Part shown: piece by piece, positions 17,135 to 27,207 of the stretch | Layout: every line of letters begins with the position of its first letter | Numbering within the stretch: the stretch's first letter is position 1 | Assembly: GCA_910578715.1 (NCBI GenBank) | Contig: CAJTRL010000013.1 | Location: 5,689 to 69,688 of the forward strand | Source: an uncultured Lachnospiraceae bacterium | GTDB lineage: Bacteria > Bacillota > Clostridia > Lachnospirales > Lachnospiraceae | DNA length: 64,000 nt | Direction of reading: 5' to 3' | Notes under the pieces: model-generated | What the model saw: the letters and a program-made list of their open reading frames with translations, nothing else | Database searches by the model: none | What the model was told of the DNA's origin: nothing | Position numbers and translations under genes: made by a program

Positions 17135-19390
17135 ATGGATGAAACTACGATAAAAAACAGACGGTATGCAGACGTCATCGTTGAAATTTCCCATGAAAAA
17201 GTGGACCGTGCATTTCAGTATCTGATTCCGGAAGCGCTGCTCGGACAGATTGCTCCCGGCGTCCGGGTGCATGTGCCTTTCGGACAGGGAAATAAAGATA
17301 TGACAGGGTACGTGGTCGAACTGTCGGAGGAAGCGGATTATCCGGTGGAAAAAATGAAGGAAATACGCTGTATCGACGAAAAAGCAACGACGTTAGAGAG
17401 CGATTTGATTCAGACCGCATACTGGATGAAAAGCCATTACGGCTCCACGATGATTACGGCTTTAAAAACAGTGCTTCCCGTAAAACAGAAGCTGAAACAG
17501 CCGGAGCGGAAAAAAGTTATACGCCGCTGCGGGCGGGAGGAAATCGAAAAACAGCTGGCGGAATGTGAAAGAAAGCATCAGACCGCGAAAGTCCGGGTAC
17601 TGAACGCGTTGCTTGAGGAAGAAATACTGCCTTATTCTCTATTGCGGGAAAAGCTGAACGTGGCGGCCCCTACGCTGAACAGCCTGGAGAAACAGGGGAT
17701 TATTGCAATAGAAAAAGAGCATTACTACCGGAATCCGGTCAAAAGAACCGAGGCGCGGGAAGCGGCCAGAATGTTAAGCGCCGGGCAGCGTCATATTATT
17801 GATGATGTGATGGCAGATTACCGGGCCGGAAGGCCGGGAACTTATCTGATACAGGGAATTACCGGAAGCGGCAAGACGGAAGTTTATCTCGGCATTATCG
17901 AAGAGATGATTGGGATGGGAAAACAGGCGATTATGCTGATTCCCGAAATCGCCCTGACATACCAGACGCTGCTTCGTTTTTATAAAAGATTCGGAGACCG
18001 GGTCTCCGTTATCAATTCCACCCTTTCTATGGGGGAAAAATATGACCAGACGGAACGGGCCAGAAGGGGAGAACTGGATGTGATGATAGGGCCCCGTTCA
18101 GCGTTGTTTACGCCGTTTCCCAATCTGGGCGTCATCGTTATCGACGAGGAGCATGAAAACAGCTATAAGAGCGAAACCATGCCCAAATATCATGCAAGAG
18201 AAACGGCGGTACAGATTGCATCGCTGAAAGGAGCAAGCGTGGTGCTCGGCTCCGCGACGCCTTCTCTGGAAGCGTCTTACCGGGCGGAAAAGGGAGAATA
18301 TAAGCGGTACTTGTTAAAGGAACGCCTGACGGGCGGAATGCTGCCCAAAGTATATACGGTAGATTTACGGGAAGAATTGAAAGAAGGAAACCGTTCTATT
18401 TTCAGCCGGAAACTAAAAGAACTGCTGGAGCAGCGGCTGGCCGCCGGAGAGCAGAGCATGCTGTTTTTAAACCGGAGAGGATATGCGGGATTTATTTCCT
18501 GTCGGGCATGCGGCCATGTCATGAAGTGTCCGCATTGTGACGTTTCCTTATCGGAACATAAGAACGGGATGCTCGTCTGTCATTATTGCGGTTATGAGGA
18601 AAAAAGGCCGCCCCTTTGCCCGTCCTGTGGTTCCAGATATCTGCTCGGATTCCGGGCGGGAACAGAACAGATAGAAGAAGCCGTTTACAAGGAATTTCCG
18701 GGCGCACGGGTGCTGCGGATGGACGCGGATTCTACGAGAAGTAAGGAAAGCTATGAGAAAATTCTGTCGGCTTTTGCGGACGGAAAGGCGGATATTCTCG
18801 TGGGAACGCAGATGATTGTGAAAGGACATGATTTCCCGAACGTAACGCTGGTGGGGATTCTGGCGGCGGACTTGTCCCTGAACCAGAACGATTACCGCGC
18901 GGGCGAGCGGACTTTTCAGCTGCTGACACAGGCGGCGGGCCGGGCGGGCCGGGGAGAAAAACCGGGAGAGGTGGTTATCCAGACTTATCAGCCGGAGCAT
19001 TACAGCATCGTTCATGCGGCCGGACAGGATTATGAAGGCTTTTATAAAGAAGAAATCGTATACAGGGAATTGCTGCAATATCCGCCGGCGGCGCATATGC
19101 TGGCGATACTTGCCGTTTCCGGGGAAGAGGCGGAGGGAAACGGCGTTCTGGAAACGTTTGCCCGGCTGGTCAGAGAGCGGTTTGGAAGAGACAAATCGTT
19201 GTACATCATCGGTCCGGCACAGGCGGCGGTCGCCAGAATCAATGATTTATACAGGCATACCCTGTATTTGAAGCATTCCGATTACGAACGGCTTGTTCAG
19301 ATAAAAGATATGCTGGAAGCATATGGGAAAGAACAGGATTTCAAAAAACTGAATATTCAGTTTGATTTCAATCCGATGAATACTTATTAA
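17135..19390 (+). CDS. priA: Primosomal protein N' (replication restart helicase PriA)
   Basis: PriA is a 3'-5' DNA helicase that reloads the replisome at stalled forks. The 751-residue protein has an N-terminal DNA-binding part (~1-200), Walker A GITGSGKTEVYL (~245), the DEEH box (VIVIDEEHENSYK ~345) and zinc-binding cysteine pairs between the helicase lobes (CRACGHVMKCPHCD and later CHYCGYEE, CPSCGSRY, ~455-500). The C-terminal helicase lobe contains QAAGRAGRGEKPG. A GAGGA ribosome site precedes the ATG by ten bases; it sits 21 nt after murE. Confidence 0.95.
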   Translation: MDETTIKNRRYADVIVEISHEKVDRAFQYLIPEALLGQIAPGVRVHVPFGQGNKDMTGYVVELSEEADYPVEKMKEIRCIDEKATTLESDLIQTAYWMKSHYGSTMITALKTVLPVKQKLKQPERKKVIRRCGREEIEKQLAECERKHQTAKVRVLNALLEEEILPYSLLREKLNVAAPTLNSLEKQGIIAIEKEHYYRNPVKRTEAREAARMLSAGQRHIIDDVMADYRAGRPGTYLIQGITGSGKTEVYLGIIEEMIGMGKQAIMLIPEIALTYQTLLRFYKRFGDRVSVINSTLSMGEKYDQTERARRGELDVMIGPRSALFTPFPNLGVIVIDEEHENSYKSETMPKYHARETAVQIASLKGASVVLGSATPSLEASYRAEKGEYKRYLLKERLTGGMLPKVYTVDLREELKEGNRSIFSRKLKELLEQRLAAGEQSMLFLNRRGYAGFISCRACGHVMKCPHCDVSLSEHKNGMLVCHYCGYEEKRPPLCPSCGSRYLLGFRAGTEQIEEAVYKEFPGARVLRMDADSTRSKESYEKILSAFADGKADILVGTQMIVKGHDFPNVTLVGILAADLSLNQNDYRAGERTFQLLTQAAGRAGRGEKPGEVVIQTYQPEHYSIVHAAGQDYEGFYKEEIVYRELLQYPPAAHMLAILAVSGEEAEGNGVLETFARLVRERFGRDKSLYIIGPAQAAVARINDLYRHTLYLKHSDYERLVQIKDMLEAYGKEQDFKKLNIQFDFNPMNTY

Positions 19391-19421
19391 ACAAAAAGAA
19401 GAGACAGAAAGGAAAAAGAAA

Positions 19422-19910
19422 ATGGCAATCAGAAAAATCAGGGAGTTAGGAGCGTTTGGAGATTCCGTGCTGAAAAAACCGTGTAAGGAAGTAGGGGAGA
19501 TTACGCCGCGCATACGGGACTTGATTGACGATATGTTCGAGACGTTATACGAGGCGGAGGGCGTCGGACTTGCCGCGCCGCAGGTAGGCATTCTGAAACG
19601 TATCGTCGTAATCGACGTGACGGGAGAGGACCCGATTCTGCTGATTAATCCCAAGGTGCTTGAAACGAGCGGCGAGCAGACCGGATATGAAGGGTGCTTA
19701 AGCGTGCCGGGCAAAACCGGACGCGTGACAAGGGCCAATTATGTGAAAATGCTCGCCTATGATGAAAATCTGGAGCCTTTTGAAATAGAGGGAACGGAGC
19801 TTCTCGCGCGGGCGATGCTCCATGAGATGGACCATCTGGAAGGTCATATTTATGTAGAAAAAGTAGAGGGGCCGCTGCAGAACGTGGAGGATGTGAAGGA
19901 CGAGGATTAA
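19422..19910 (+). CDS. def: Peptide deformylase
   Basis: This enzyme removes the N-formyl group from new proteins. All three signature motifs are intact: GVGLAAPQVG (motif 1), EGCLSVPG (motif 2, metal-binding Cys) and HEMDHLEG (motif 3, catalytic Glu and two His). The length of 162 residues is normal. It stands directly before fmt, which encodes the formylating enzyme, a conserved functional pair. An AGAAAGG site precedes the start. Confidence 0.96.
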   Translation: MAIRKIRELGAFGDSVLKKPCKEVGEITPRIRDLIDDMFETLYEAEGVGLAAPQVGILKRIVVIDVTGEDPILLINPKVLETSGEQTGYEGCLSVPGKTGRVTRANYVKMLAYDENLEPFEIEGTELLARAMLHEMDHLEGHIYVEKVEGPLQNVEDVKDED

Positions 19911-19978
19911 GTTTGGGGCATATGCGCTTTTGGCGCCGCTTAAACTTACAGGTTGAGAAAGGAGCATAAGTTATAAGT

Positions 19979-20917
19979 ATGAAAATCGTATATATGGGAA
20001 CCCCGGATTTTGCGGCAGGGGCGCTGCGCGCGCTCATCGAAGCGGGCCATCAGGTGGCGGCGGTCGTAACGCAGCCGGATAAACCAAAAGGGCGGGGAAA
20101 AGAAATGCAGATGACGCCGGTCAAGGCATGTGCACTGCAATACGACATACCGGTATTCCAGCCTGTGAAAGTCAGGGCGCCGGAAGCGGTGGAAACGCTC
20201 AGGGGGTATGGTGCGGACGTATTTGTGGTGGCGGCGTTCGGGCAGATTCTTTCCGAAGAAATTCTTTCGATGCCACGTTATGGCTGTCTTAATATCCATG
20301 CGTCGCTTCTGCCGAAATACCGCGGCTCTGCGCCGATTCAACAGGCGATTCTGGACGGTGAGAAAGAAACAGGCATTACGATTATGCAGATGGATAAGGG
20401 AATCGATACAGGGGATATTTTATTACAGAGCGTCGTGCCGATTGCGGAAAGAGAGACGGGCGACAGTCTGCATGACAAGCTGGCTGAGGCGGGCGCAAAA
20501 CTGATTGTGGAAGCGTTGCAGAAGCTGGAGGCGGGTATGCTGGTTCCGAGAAAGCAGAACGATGAGGAATCCTGTTATGTGAAAATGCTGGATAAATCCA
20601 TGGGAAGAATTGACTGGACAAAAGATGCGGCCCGGATAGAGCGGCAGGTGCGGGGATTAAATTCCTGGCCCGGAACGTATACTTCCCTTCATGGGAAGAC
20701 GCTGAAAATATGGGAAAGCGAGACTGCGGACGGAAACGATGGTCTGGGAGAAAACGGGCCGGGAACCATCGTAGCGGTGGAGAAGGACGCTTTCTATATT
20801 CAGACGGGCGAAGGCATTTTAAAGGTTACCCAGGTACAGCTGGAAGGCAAAAAAAGAATGGAGGTCAGCGCCTTTTTACGCGGATATCAGATAAAAGCCG
20901 GGGAACGGCTGGAATAG
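19979..20917 (+). CDS. fmt: Methionyl-tRNA formyltransferase
   Basis: It formylates initiator Met-tRNA using 10-formyltetrahydrofolate. The 312-residue protein begins with a MKIVYMGTPDFAAGALRAL Rossmann start. It carries the conserved catalytic segment SLLPKYRGSAPIQQAI (~110-125) and the MDKGIDTGDIL motif, followed by the C-terminal OB-like tRNA-binding domain (~205-312). It is paired with def upstream. The gap between them holds a weak TAAGTTT/AAACTTA stem. Confidence 0.95.
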   Translation: MKIVYMGTPDFAAGALRALIEAGHQVAAVVTQPDKPKGRGKEMQMTPVKACALQYDIPVFQPVKVRAPEAVETLRGYGADVFVVAAFGQILSEEILSMPRYGCLNIHASLLPKYRGSAPIQQAILDGEKETGITIMQMDKGIDTGDILLQSVVPIAERETGDSLHDKLAEAGAKLIVEALQKLEAGMLVPRKQNDEESCYVKMLDKSMGRIDWTKDAARIERQVRGLNSWPGTYTSLHGKTLKIWESETADGNDGLGENGPGTIVAVEKDAFYIQTGEGILKVTQVQLEGKKRMEVSAFLRGYQIKAGERLE

Positions 20918-20975
20918 TTTCAAGTTTCCGGCAAAAGATACACTCATACCCCGGGAACAGGAAGGAGAAAACAAA

Positions 20976-21695
20976 ATGAGATATTATGGCGGATTTTACG
21001 GAATGTATTTTGACCCGACTTACTGGCTGGTCATTATTGGAGCAGTGCTCTGTCTTGTGGCACAGTTCCGCGTCAGTTCGACTTTTAACAAGTACAATAA
21101 AATAAGGAGCGGGAGCGGCATGACAGGGGCACAGGCAGCGGAGCGGATTCTGGCGCTTTCCGGCATTTATGACGTGCGGGTAGAGCATATCAGTGGAAAG
21201 CTGACAGACCATTACGACCCTTCGGCCAAAGTGCTCCGCCTCTCGGACTCCACTTACGGTTCGTCCTCCATTGCGGCAATCGGCGTTGCAGCCCATGAGT
21301 GCGGTCATGCCTTACAGCATAACAAAGGATATGCGCCGCTGCAGATTCGGACGGCCCTCGTCCCGGCTGCCAATATCGGTTCCAGACTGGGGATTCCGAT
21401 TATTCTGTTAGGAGTGCTGTTCGGCATGAATCAAATTTTTATCCAGATTGGCATCTGGGTATTTGCGCTGGCGGTATTGTTCCAGATTGTCACGCTTCCG
21501 GTGGAATTTAACGCGTCCGGAAGGGCGCTCCGGATGCTTGGTGATTATGGCATGATGAGTAACGATGAGACGAGGGGATGCCGCAAAGTGCTGAGCGCGG
21601 CGGCCCTGACTTATGTGGCTGCTGCCGCTTCCTCCGTATTACAGCTGCTGCGGCTTATTTTGTTGTTTGGGAATAATAGCAGAAGAAGAGACTAA
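20976..21695 (+). CDS. YugP-like membrane zinc metallopeptidase
   Basis: The 239-residue protein has a hydrophobic N-terminal helix (~11-28), an HECGHALQH zinc-binding motif (~107-115; HExxH variant with Cys) and further membrane segments at ~145-185 and ~208-225. This matches the YugP/neutral zinc metallopeptidase family that lies between fmt and rsmB in many Clostridia and Bacilli. It should act at the membrane; the natural substrate is not known. The ribosome site AGGAAGGAG is strong. Confidence 0.85.
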   Translation: MRYYGGFYGMYFDPTYWLVIIGAVLCLVAQFRVSSTFNKYNKIRSGSGMTGAQAAERILALSGIYDVRVEHISGKLTDHYDPSAKVLRLSDSTYGSSSIAAIGVAAHECGHALQHNKGYAPLQIRTALVPAANIGSRLGIPIILLGVLFGMNQIFIQIGIWVFALAVLFQIVTLPVEFNASGRALRMLGDYGMMSNDETRGCRKVLSAAALTYVAAAASSVLQLLRLILLFGNNSRRRD

Positions 21696-21713
21696 TAGGA
21701 AAAGAATTTAAAC

Positions 21714-23102
21714 ATGAATCTTAGAGAAATTATCATAGAAATACTGCTGGAGCTGGAGCGGACGGACGGGTATCTGAATCTGCTGCTTGCCGATGTGCTG
21801 GATAAATATGATTATCTGGAGCCGAAAGAAAAGGCTTTTATCAAACGGGCCGCGGAAGGAACGGTGGAGCGGCGCATTCAGCTGGATTATGTGCTGGACG
21901 GGATATCCAAAGTTCCGGTCGGAAAGATGAAGCCCTTTATCCGGGCGCTGATGCGGATGAGCGCTTACCAGATTCTTTTTATGGAGGCGGTTCCCGATGC
22001 GGCGGTCTGTAATGAGGCGGTGAAGCTGGCGAAGAAAAGAAAATTCGCTTCTTTACAGGGATATGTCAACGGCGTTCTTCGGAATCTTTCGAGAAGGAAG
22101 GAAACGCTCGTTTATCCCGATGCGGAAAAAGAACCGATACTGGCTTTGTCCGTCCGCTATTCCATGCCCCTGTGGCTTACGGAATTTTTTGAGCATATTT
22201 ACGGTAGGGAAATCACGGAAAAGATGCTGTCTGCTTTTCTCGAAAGAAGGCCGGTAACGGTGCGGCTGGAAGAGACGCTTTCGGAACAGGAGCGGAAAAA
22301 TCTGATTTCAGCCTGGGAAAAAAAGGGCGTTGCGGTATCGGGGCATCCCTATCTGTCCTATGCGGTACGGCTTGAAAAGGCGGAGGGCATCAGACATCTT
22401 CCCGGCTATGAGGAAGGCCTTTTTGCGGTACAGGATGTCAGTTCCATGCTGGCGGTCGAGGCGGCGGGTATTATGCCCGGGCAGACGGTTCTGGACCTCT
22501 GCGCGGCGCCCGGCGGCAAATCGCTTCACGCCGCCGCCAAACTGGGAGGAACGGGGAAGGTGCTTTCCTATGACCTGACGGAAGCAAAACGGAGCCGCAT
22601 GGAGGAGAACCGGAGGAGAATGGGCCGGGACAATATGGAGACGGCTGTTGGGGATGCGCGCGTTTTTCGGGAAGAACTGTGCCAGAGCGCGGATGTGGTG
22701 CTGGCAGATGTGCCCTGTTCCGGGCTCGGCGTAATTGGAAGGAAGCCGGATATTAAGTACCATGTTTCGGAACAGTCTTTAAAAGAGATTACAACGTTAC
22801 AGAAGGAAATTTTGCAGAATGCCGCGGCCTATGTGAAGCCGGGCGGCATTCTTTTATACAGTACCTGTACGGTGAATCCTCAGGAGAATGAAGCGATGGC
22901 GGAGTGGCTCTGCCGGGCTTTCCCGTTCGTGCAGGAAGGCATGGGTACCTGTCTGCCCGAAGGACTGCCGGGGGAGCTGCGGGAAGCGGCCGGGAAAGGC
23001 ATGGTGCAGCTGCTTCCCGGCGTACATGAAACGGACGGTTTTTTCTTCGCCAGACTGCGGAGGGTGGAGAACAGTTCCGGGCCCGCGCAGAGCGGAGGCT
23101 GA
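21714..23102 (+). CDS. rsmB: 16S rRNA (cytosine-967-C5)-methyltransferase RsmB
   Basis: This SAM-dependent enzyme methylates C967 of 16S rRNA. The 462-residue protein has an N-terminal NusB-like domain (~1-140), the SAM-binding motif LDLCAAPGGKSLHAA (~260) and the catalytic cysteine motifs DVPCSGLGVIGRKPD (~335) and YSTCTVNPQENE (~385). The length matches the family. It lies 18 nt after the zinc protease in a continuous operon. Confidence 0.93.
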   Translation: MNLREIIIEILLELERTDGYLNLLLADVLDKYDYLEPKEKAFIKRAAEGTVERRIQLDYVLDGISKVPVGKMKPFIRALMRMSAYQILFMEAVPDAAVCNEAVKLAKKRKFASLQGYVNGVLRNLSRRKETLVYPDAEKEPILALSVRYSMPLWLTEFFEHIYGREITEKMLSAFLERRPVTVRLEETLSEQERKNLISAWEKKGVAVSGHPYLSYAVRLEKAEGIRHLPGYEEGLFAVQDVSSMLAVEAAGIMPGQTVLDLCAAPGGKSLHAAAKLGGTGKVLSYDLTEAKRSRMEENRRRMGRDNMETAVGDARVFREELCQSADVVLADVPCSGLGVIGRKPDIKYHVSEQSLKEITTLQKEILQNAAAYVKPGGILLYSTCTVNPQENEAMAEWLCRAFPFVQEGMGTCLPEGLPGELREAAGKGMVQLLPGVHETDGFFFARLRRVENSSGPAQSGG

Positions 23103-23131
23103 AGAATTGTCTCAGAAACGGAGAAATTGCG

Positions 23132-24196
23132 ATGACGAATATAGAAGAGAAGAAGGATATCAAGTCGCTCACCCTGGCGGAGTTACAGGAAGCGTTACAG
23201 CAGTTTTCCGAGCCGTCCTACCGGGCAAAACAGCTTTATGAATGGATGCACAAAAAGCTGGCGGCGGATTATGGGGAAATGACGAATCTCCCGAAAGCGC
23301 TCCGGGAAAAATGCCGGGAAACATTTGATTATACGGCATTAAAGGCCGTAAAGGTACAGGAATCCAGAATCGACGGGACCAAAAAATTTTTATTCGCTCT
23401 GTCGGACGGAAATCTGGTGGAAAGCGTATGGATGCGGTATAAACACGGAAACAGCGTCTGCATTTCTTCCCAGGTCGGCTGCAGGATGGGATGCCGGTTC
23501 TGCGCTTCCGCTGTTGGTGGATGGGAGAGGAATCTGCGGCCTTCTGAAATGCTGGACCAGATTTATGCCATCACGAGGCTGACGGGGGAGCGGGTTTCCA
23601 ATGTGGTCGTTATGGGAACCGGAGAACCTCTTGATAATTATGATAATCTGCTCAGGTTCCTTTTGTTACTTACAGACGAAAACGGACTGCATATCAGCCA
23701 GCGCAATATTACCGTTTCTACCTGTGGGCTTGTGCCCGGTATCATGCGGCTTTCGGAGGAACATCTTCAGATAACGCTGGCGCTTTCGCTTCATGCGGCG
23801 ACGGATGAAAAAAGGCGCAGATTAATGCCGGTTGCCGAGCGGTACTCACTGGATGAACTGATGCGGGCCTGTACATACTATTTTGAAAAGACCGGGCGGA
23901 GAATCACTTTTGAATACAGTCTGGCGGACGGGGTGAACGATACGAGAGAGGACGCAGCGGAACTGACTGCCCTGATAAAGCCCATGAACTGCCATGTGAA
24001 TCTTATCCCTATCAACCCGGTAAGAGAGCGGAATTTCAGGCGCTCCGACAGGCGGGCGGTGGAAGGATTCAAAAATAAACTTGAAAAAAATGGAATTAAT
24101 GTTACTATTAGAAGGGAAATGGGGCAGGATATAGACGGCGCCTGCGGGCAGCTTCGAAGGAGGCATCTTGCGGTGCAGAGTGAAGGAAAAGCATGA
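23132..24196 (+). CDS. rlmN: 23S rRNA/tRNA adenine-C2 methyltransferase RlmN
   Basis: This radical-SAM enzyme methylates A2503 of 23S rRNA and A37 of some tRNAs. The 354-residue protein has the CxxxCxxC cluster motif as CRMGCRFCASAVGG (~115-125). The conserved GMGEPL-type segment reads VMGTGEPLDNYDN (~165), and a C-terminal cysteine lies in GACGQLRRRH (~343). This is the standard Clostridia neighbour set (rsmB-rlmN-PP2C-kinase). Confidence 0.94.
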   Translation: MTNIEEKKDIKSLTLAELQEALQQFSEPSYRAKQLYEWMHKKLAADYGEMTNLPKALREKCRETFDYTALKAVKVQESRIDGTKKFLFALSDGNLVESVWMRYKHGNSVCISSQVGCRMGCRFCASAVGGWERNLRPSEMLDQIYAITRLTGERVSNVVVMGTGEPLDNYDNLLRFLLLLTDENGLHISQRNITVSTCGLVPGIMRLSEEHLQITLALSLHAATDEKRRRLMPVAERYSLDELMRACTYYFEKTGRRITFEYSLADGVNDTREDAAELTALIKPMNCHVNLIPINPVRERNFRRSDRRAVEGFKNKLEKNGINVTIRREMGQDIDGACGQLRRRHLAVQSEGKA

Positions 24197-24214
24197 CCAT
24201 AGGAGGAAAATACA

Positions 24215-24964
24215 GTGCTAAGGTCCTATGCAGTTACAGATATCGGATGTAAAAGACAAATAAATCAGGATTTTGTTTATCTTTCGGAGACACCCGTCGG
24301 TAATCTGCCGAACATTTTTATTGTCGCGGACGGTATGGGAGGTCATAACGCGGGGGAATTTGCGTCCAAATATGCGGTGGAGACGATTGTTGAAGAGGTG
24401 AGGGCTTCTTCGGAGAAAAATCCGACCATCATTTTAGGCAGGGCAATCGATAAGGCCAATGCTTATATCAGACAGAAGGCCGGTGGGGATAATGCGCTGA
24501 TGGGCATGGGGACGACAATTGTTATTGCAACCTGTATCGGGAAAAACCTGGAAGTGGCAAATGTGGGAGACAGCAGACTTTATCTTGTGAATGACAGGAT
24601 AGAGCAGGTTACGATAGACCATTCTCTGGTAGAGGAGATGATTCAGCGGGGCGGTATCGATAGAAGGTCAGCGCGGAATCATCCGAAAAAAAATATTATT
24701 ACGAGGGCGCTGGGGGCTAAGAGTACGATTGAAGCGGACTTTTTTAACCTGGAACTGGAAGAGGGAGATATTGTGATGCTCTGTTCCGACGGTCTGACGA
24801 ATATGGTAGAGGATGAAGATATACGAAAGACTTTGAAAAGCGGGGGGAATCTGAAGGAAAGAGCGGAAGCATTGGTTCGGATGGCCAATGACAACGGCGG
24901 CAAGGATAATATTTCTGTCATTATCATTGAACCGTCGATGGACGAGGAGCGTAGCGATGATTAA
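24215..24964 (+). CDS. prpC: PP2C-type Ser/Thr protein phosphatase (Stp/PrpC)
   Basis: This soluble phosphatase reverses phosphorylation by the PASTA kinase encoded next. The 249-residue protein shows the metal-binding PP2C motifs RQINQDF, VADGMGGHNAGE, NVGDSRLYL, CSDGLTNMV and GGKDNISV in the usual order. The start is GTG 24215 with a strong AGGAGG site. Its last eight bases overlap the kinase start at 24957, so the two are almost certainly translationally coupled. Confidence 0.94.
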   Translation: MLRSYAVTDIGCKRQINQDFVYLSETPVGNLPNIFIVADGMGGHNAGEFASKYAVETIVEEVRASSEKNPTIILGRAIDKANAYIRQKAGGDNALMGMGTTIVIATCIGKNLEVANVGDSRLYLVNDRIEQVTIDHSLVEEMIQRGGIDRRSARNHPKKNIITRALGAKSTIEADFFNLELEEGDIVMLCSDGLTNMVEDEDIRKTLKSGGNLKERAEALVRMANDNGGKDNISVIIIEPSMDEERSDD

Positions 24965-27134
24965 AATTGGAATGATAATCGGCGAGCGGTATGAGATTTT
25001 GGAAAAAATCGGTACCGGCGGAATGTCGGATGTATATAAAGCCAAAGACCATAAACTGAATCGTTTTGTGGCGGTCAAAGTATTGAAACAGGAGTTTAGC
25101 GAAAACGAGAATTTTGTTTCCAAATTCCGCATCGAAGCCCAGGCCGCTGCCGGTCTGATGCACCCGAATATCGTCAATGTCTATGACGTTGGGGAAGAGG
25201 GCGGCATTTATTATATTGTAATGGAACTGGTGGAAGGCATTACGCTGAAAAAATATATCGAAAAGAAGGCGAGACTTTCCGCCAAAGAAGCCATTAGCAT
25301 TGCGATTCAGGTTTCCATGGGCATCGAATCCGCCCACAATAATCATATTATTCACCGGGATATCAAGCCTCAGAATATTATTATTTCCAAAGAAGGCAAA
25401 GTTAAGGTGACGGATTTTGGCATTGCGAAAGCGGCGACCAGCAATACCATTACGTCCAATGTCATGGGTTCCGTGCATTATACGTCGCCGGAACAGGCAA
25501 GAGGCGGTTACAGCGATGAAAAGAGCGATATTTATTCGCTCGGCGTCACCATGTTTGAGATGCTGACGGGACGCGTGCCTTTTAACGGGGAAACGACGGT
25601 GGCCATTGCCATCAAACATATTCAGGAAGAAATGCCTTCTCCGAGAGAGTTTGTTCCGGAGATTCCAATCAGCATCGAACAGATTGTATGCAAGTGCTGT
25701 CAGAAGAGCCCCGACAGAAGATATCAGTCCATGGGAGAACTGATTGTAGATTTGAAACAGTCGTTGATGAATCCGGACGAAGATTTTGTCAAAGTGGTGG
25801 ACCCGGACGAAGAAGCATCCACCAGGATGATTACGGACAGGGACATGGCGCAGATAAAGAGACAGTCCGACAGAAGAGATTCGATGGACGAAGCAATGCG
25901 CCTGCGAAAAAATGAGGAATACCGTTATGAGCGGTACGAGGATGAAGAAGAGGACGACGAAGAAGATTACGAAAGAGAAGAGGACGACGAGGACATCGAC
26001 GACGAATACTACGAGGATGAAGAGTATGACGATGACGAAGACGATGATTATGACCCCAAAATGGAGCGGATTACGACGATTCTGGCCGTCGTTGCGGCAC
26101 TTCTGGTGGGCGGTATTGTTATTTTCATCGTAGGGCGCACGCTGGGCGTTTTTCCGTTTGAGAATACCGAGGCTGAGGCCGAATCCGAACAGGAAGAAGA
26201 AACGGAACAGGTAGAAATGATAGAGGTGGAGGGAAAGACGCTGGACGAGGCGAAACGTGCGTTGATTGAAATTGGTCTGACACCCGAAATCGAATATGAA
26301 GTGACGGATGCCTATGAGGCGGGAACCGTTATCAGGGCCAGCGTCAGGGCGGGCACGATGACGGATAAGAATACCAATGTCATTCTGACAATAGCGGAGG
26401 CAAACGAGCTCGTCAAAGTACCGGACGTACACAGCAAATCAAAGGCAGAAGCGACCTCTATACTGGAAAAAGAGGGCTTTGTCGTCAATGTGACGGAAGG
26501 GTATGACGATAATGTGAGGAGCGGAAACGTTATTACCCAGTCGCCGGAGGCGGGAGCGGAGGCACCGGCCGGTTCTTCTGTGACAATCCGTGTAAGCCAG
26601 GGCGCGGAAAGCACCAAAGTCCGGGTGCCCAATGTGGTAGGCTTGTCGGAAATGGATGGTGTGGCGACGCTGACGGAAAGCGGGATTAACGTCGGGACGA
26701 TATCCCAGGTTAATAACGAGGATGCGGCCCTGACGGATAAAATATGTTATCAGAGCTACTCGGAGGGCTCCTGGGTGGACAGCGGAACGACCATTGATTT
26801 GAAAGTCAGCATCGGACCGACGGTACGCACCTTTAAATTTGTCGATAACATTACGGCGCCTACGGAAGACGGGGAGTATCATGACGGACTGCCCGTTACG
26901 GTAATTGTTACGACGGCGGATGGCACACAGCTGTTAAATACACAGACGACTTCCTTCCCGCTGGCGGCCAACTATACGGGAATCCAGTCGGAGACGGGAA
27001 CCATTCAGTTCATTTTTACGGTTACGACGAACCCGATGACAACGACAGACCCCAACACGGGAGAAACGGTTATCGTAGACGGAACTTCAACGGAAAAAAC
27101 GGTTACAAGGAATATAACCTTTGTTGCAGAATGA
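24957..27134 (+). CDS. prkC: PASTA-domain Ser/Thr protein kinase (PrkC/Stk)
   Basis: This membrane kinase senses peptidoglycan fragments and phosphorylates cell-wall and translation proteins. The 725-residue protein has a kinase domain (~10-270; Walker-like GTGGMSDVY, HRDIKPQNI, DFGIAKA) and a long juxtamembrane linker. The linker holds an extreme Asp/Glu/Tyr-rich block (~320-365). One membrane helix (~370-392) is followed by three PASTA repeats (~415-610) and a C-terminal beta-rich tail (~620-725). ATG 24957 is chosen from the GAGGAG site and the conserved N-terminus; the open frame extends further up inside prpC. Confidence 0.93.
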   Translation: MIKIGMIIGERYEILEKIGTGGMSDVYKAKDHKLNRFVAVKVLKQEFSENENFVSKFRIEAQAAAGLMHPNIVNVYDVGEEGGIYYIVMELVEGITLKKYIEKKARLSAKEAISIAIQVSMGIESAHNNHIIHRDIKPQNIIISKEGKVKVTDFGIAKAATSNTITSNVMGSVHYTSPEQARGGYSDEKSDIYSLGVTMFEMLTGRVPFNGETTVAIAIKHIQEEMPSPREFVPEIPISIEQIVCKCCQKSPDRRYQSMGELIVDLKQSLMNPDEDFVKVVDPDEEASTRMITDRDMAQIKRQSDRRDSMDEAMRLRKNEEYRYERYEDEEEDDEEDYEREEDDEDIDDEYYEDEEYDDDEDDDYDPKMERITTILAVVAALLVGGIVIFIVGRTLGVFPFENTEAEAESEQEEETEQVEMIEVEGKTLDEAKRALIEIGLTPEIEYEVTDAYEAGTVIRASVRAGTMTDKNTNVILTIAEANELVKVPDVHSKSKAEATSILEKEGFVVNVTEGYDDNVRSGNVITQSPEAGAEAPAGSSVTIRVSQGAESTKVRVPNVVGLSEMDGVATLTESGINVGTISQVNNEDAALTDKICYQSYSEGSWVDSGTTIDLKVSIGPTVRTFKFVDNITAPTEDGEYHDGLPVTVIVTTADGTQLLNTQTTSFPLAANYTGIQSETGTIQFIFTVTTNPMTTTDPNTGETVIVDGTSTEKTVTRNITFVAE

Positions 27135-27207
27135 GGGGAGGAAACGCGTGGAAAGAGCGGGAGACATGGCAATGAGGAAAGTAATTTCTGCCGCAGAGTG
27201 AGGATGA

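Noticed and set aside
24924..26432. 502-codon open frame on the minus strand opposite the PASTA kinase
   Set aside because: It mirrors a strongly supported gene; its translation is rich in Ile, Phe, His and Asn from reverse-reading acidic codons and shows no family motif or SD.
27135..27201. Short frame ending in AAE between prkC and rsgA as a gene
   Set aside because: Only 11-12 codons; most likely a remnant of a small duplication of the kinase 3' end.
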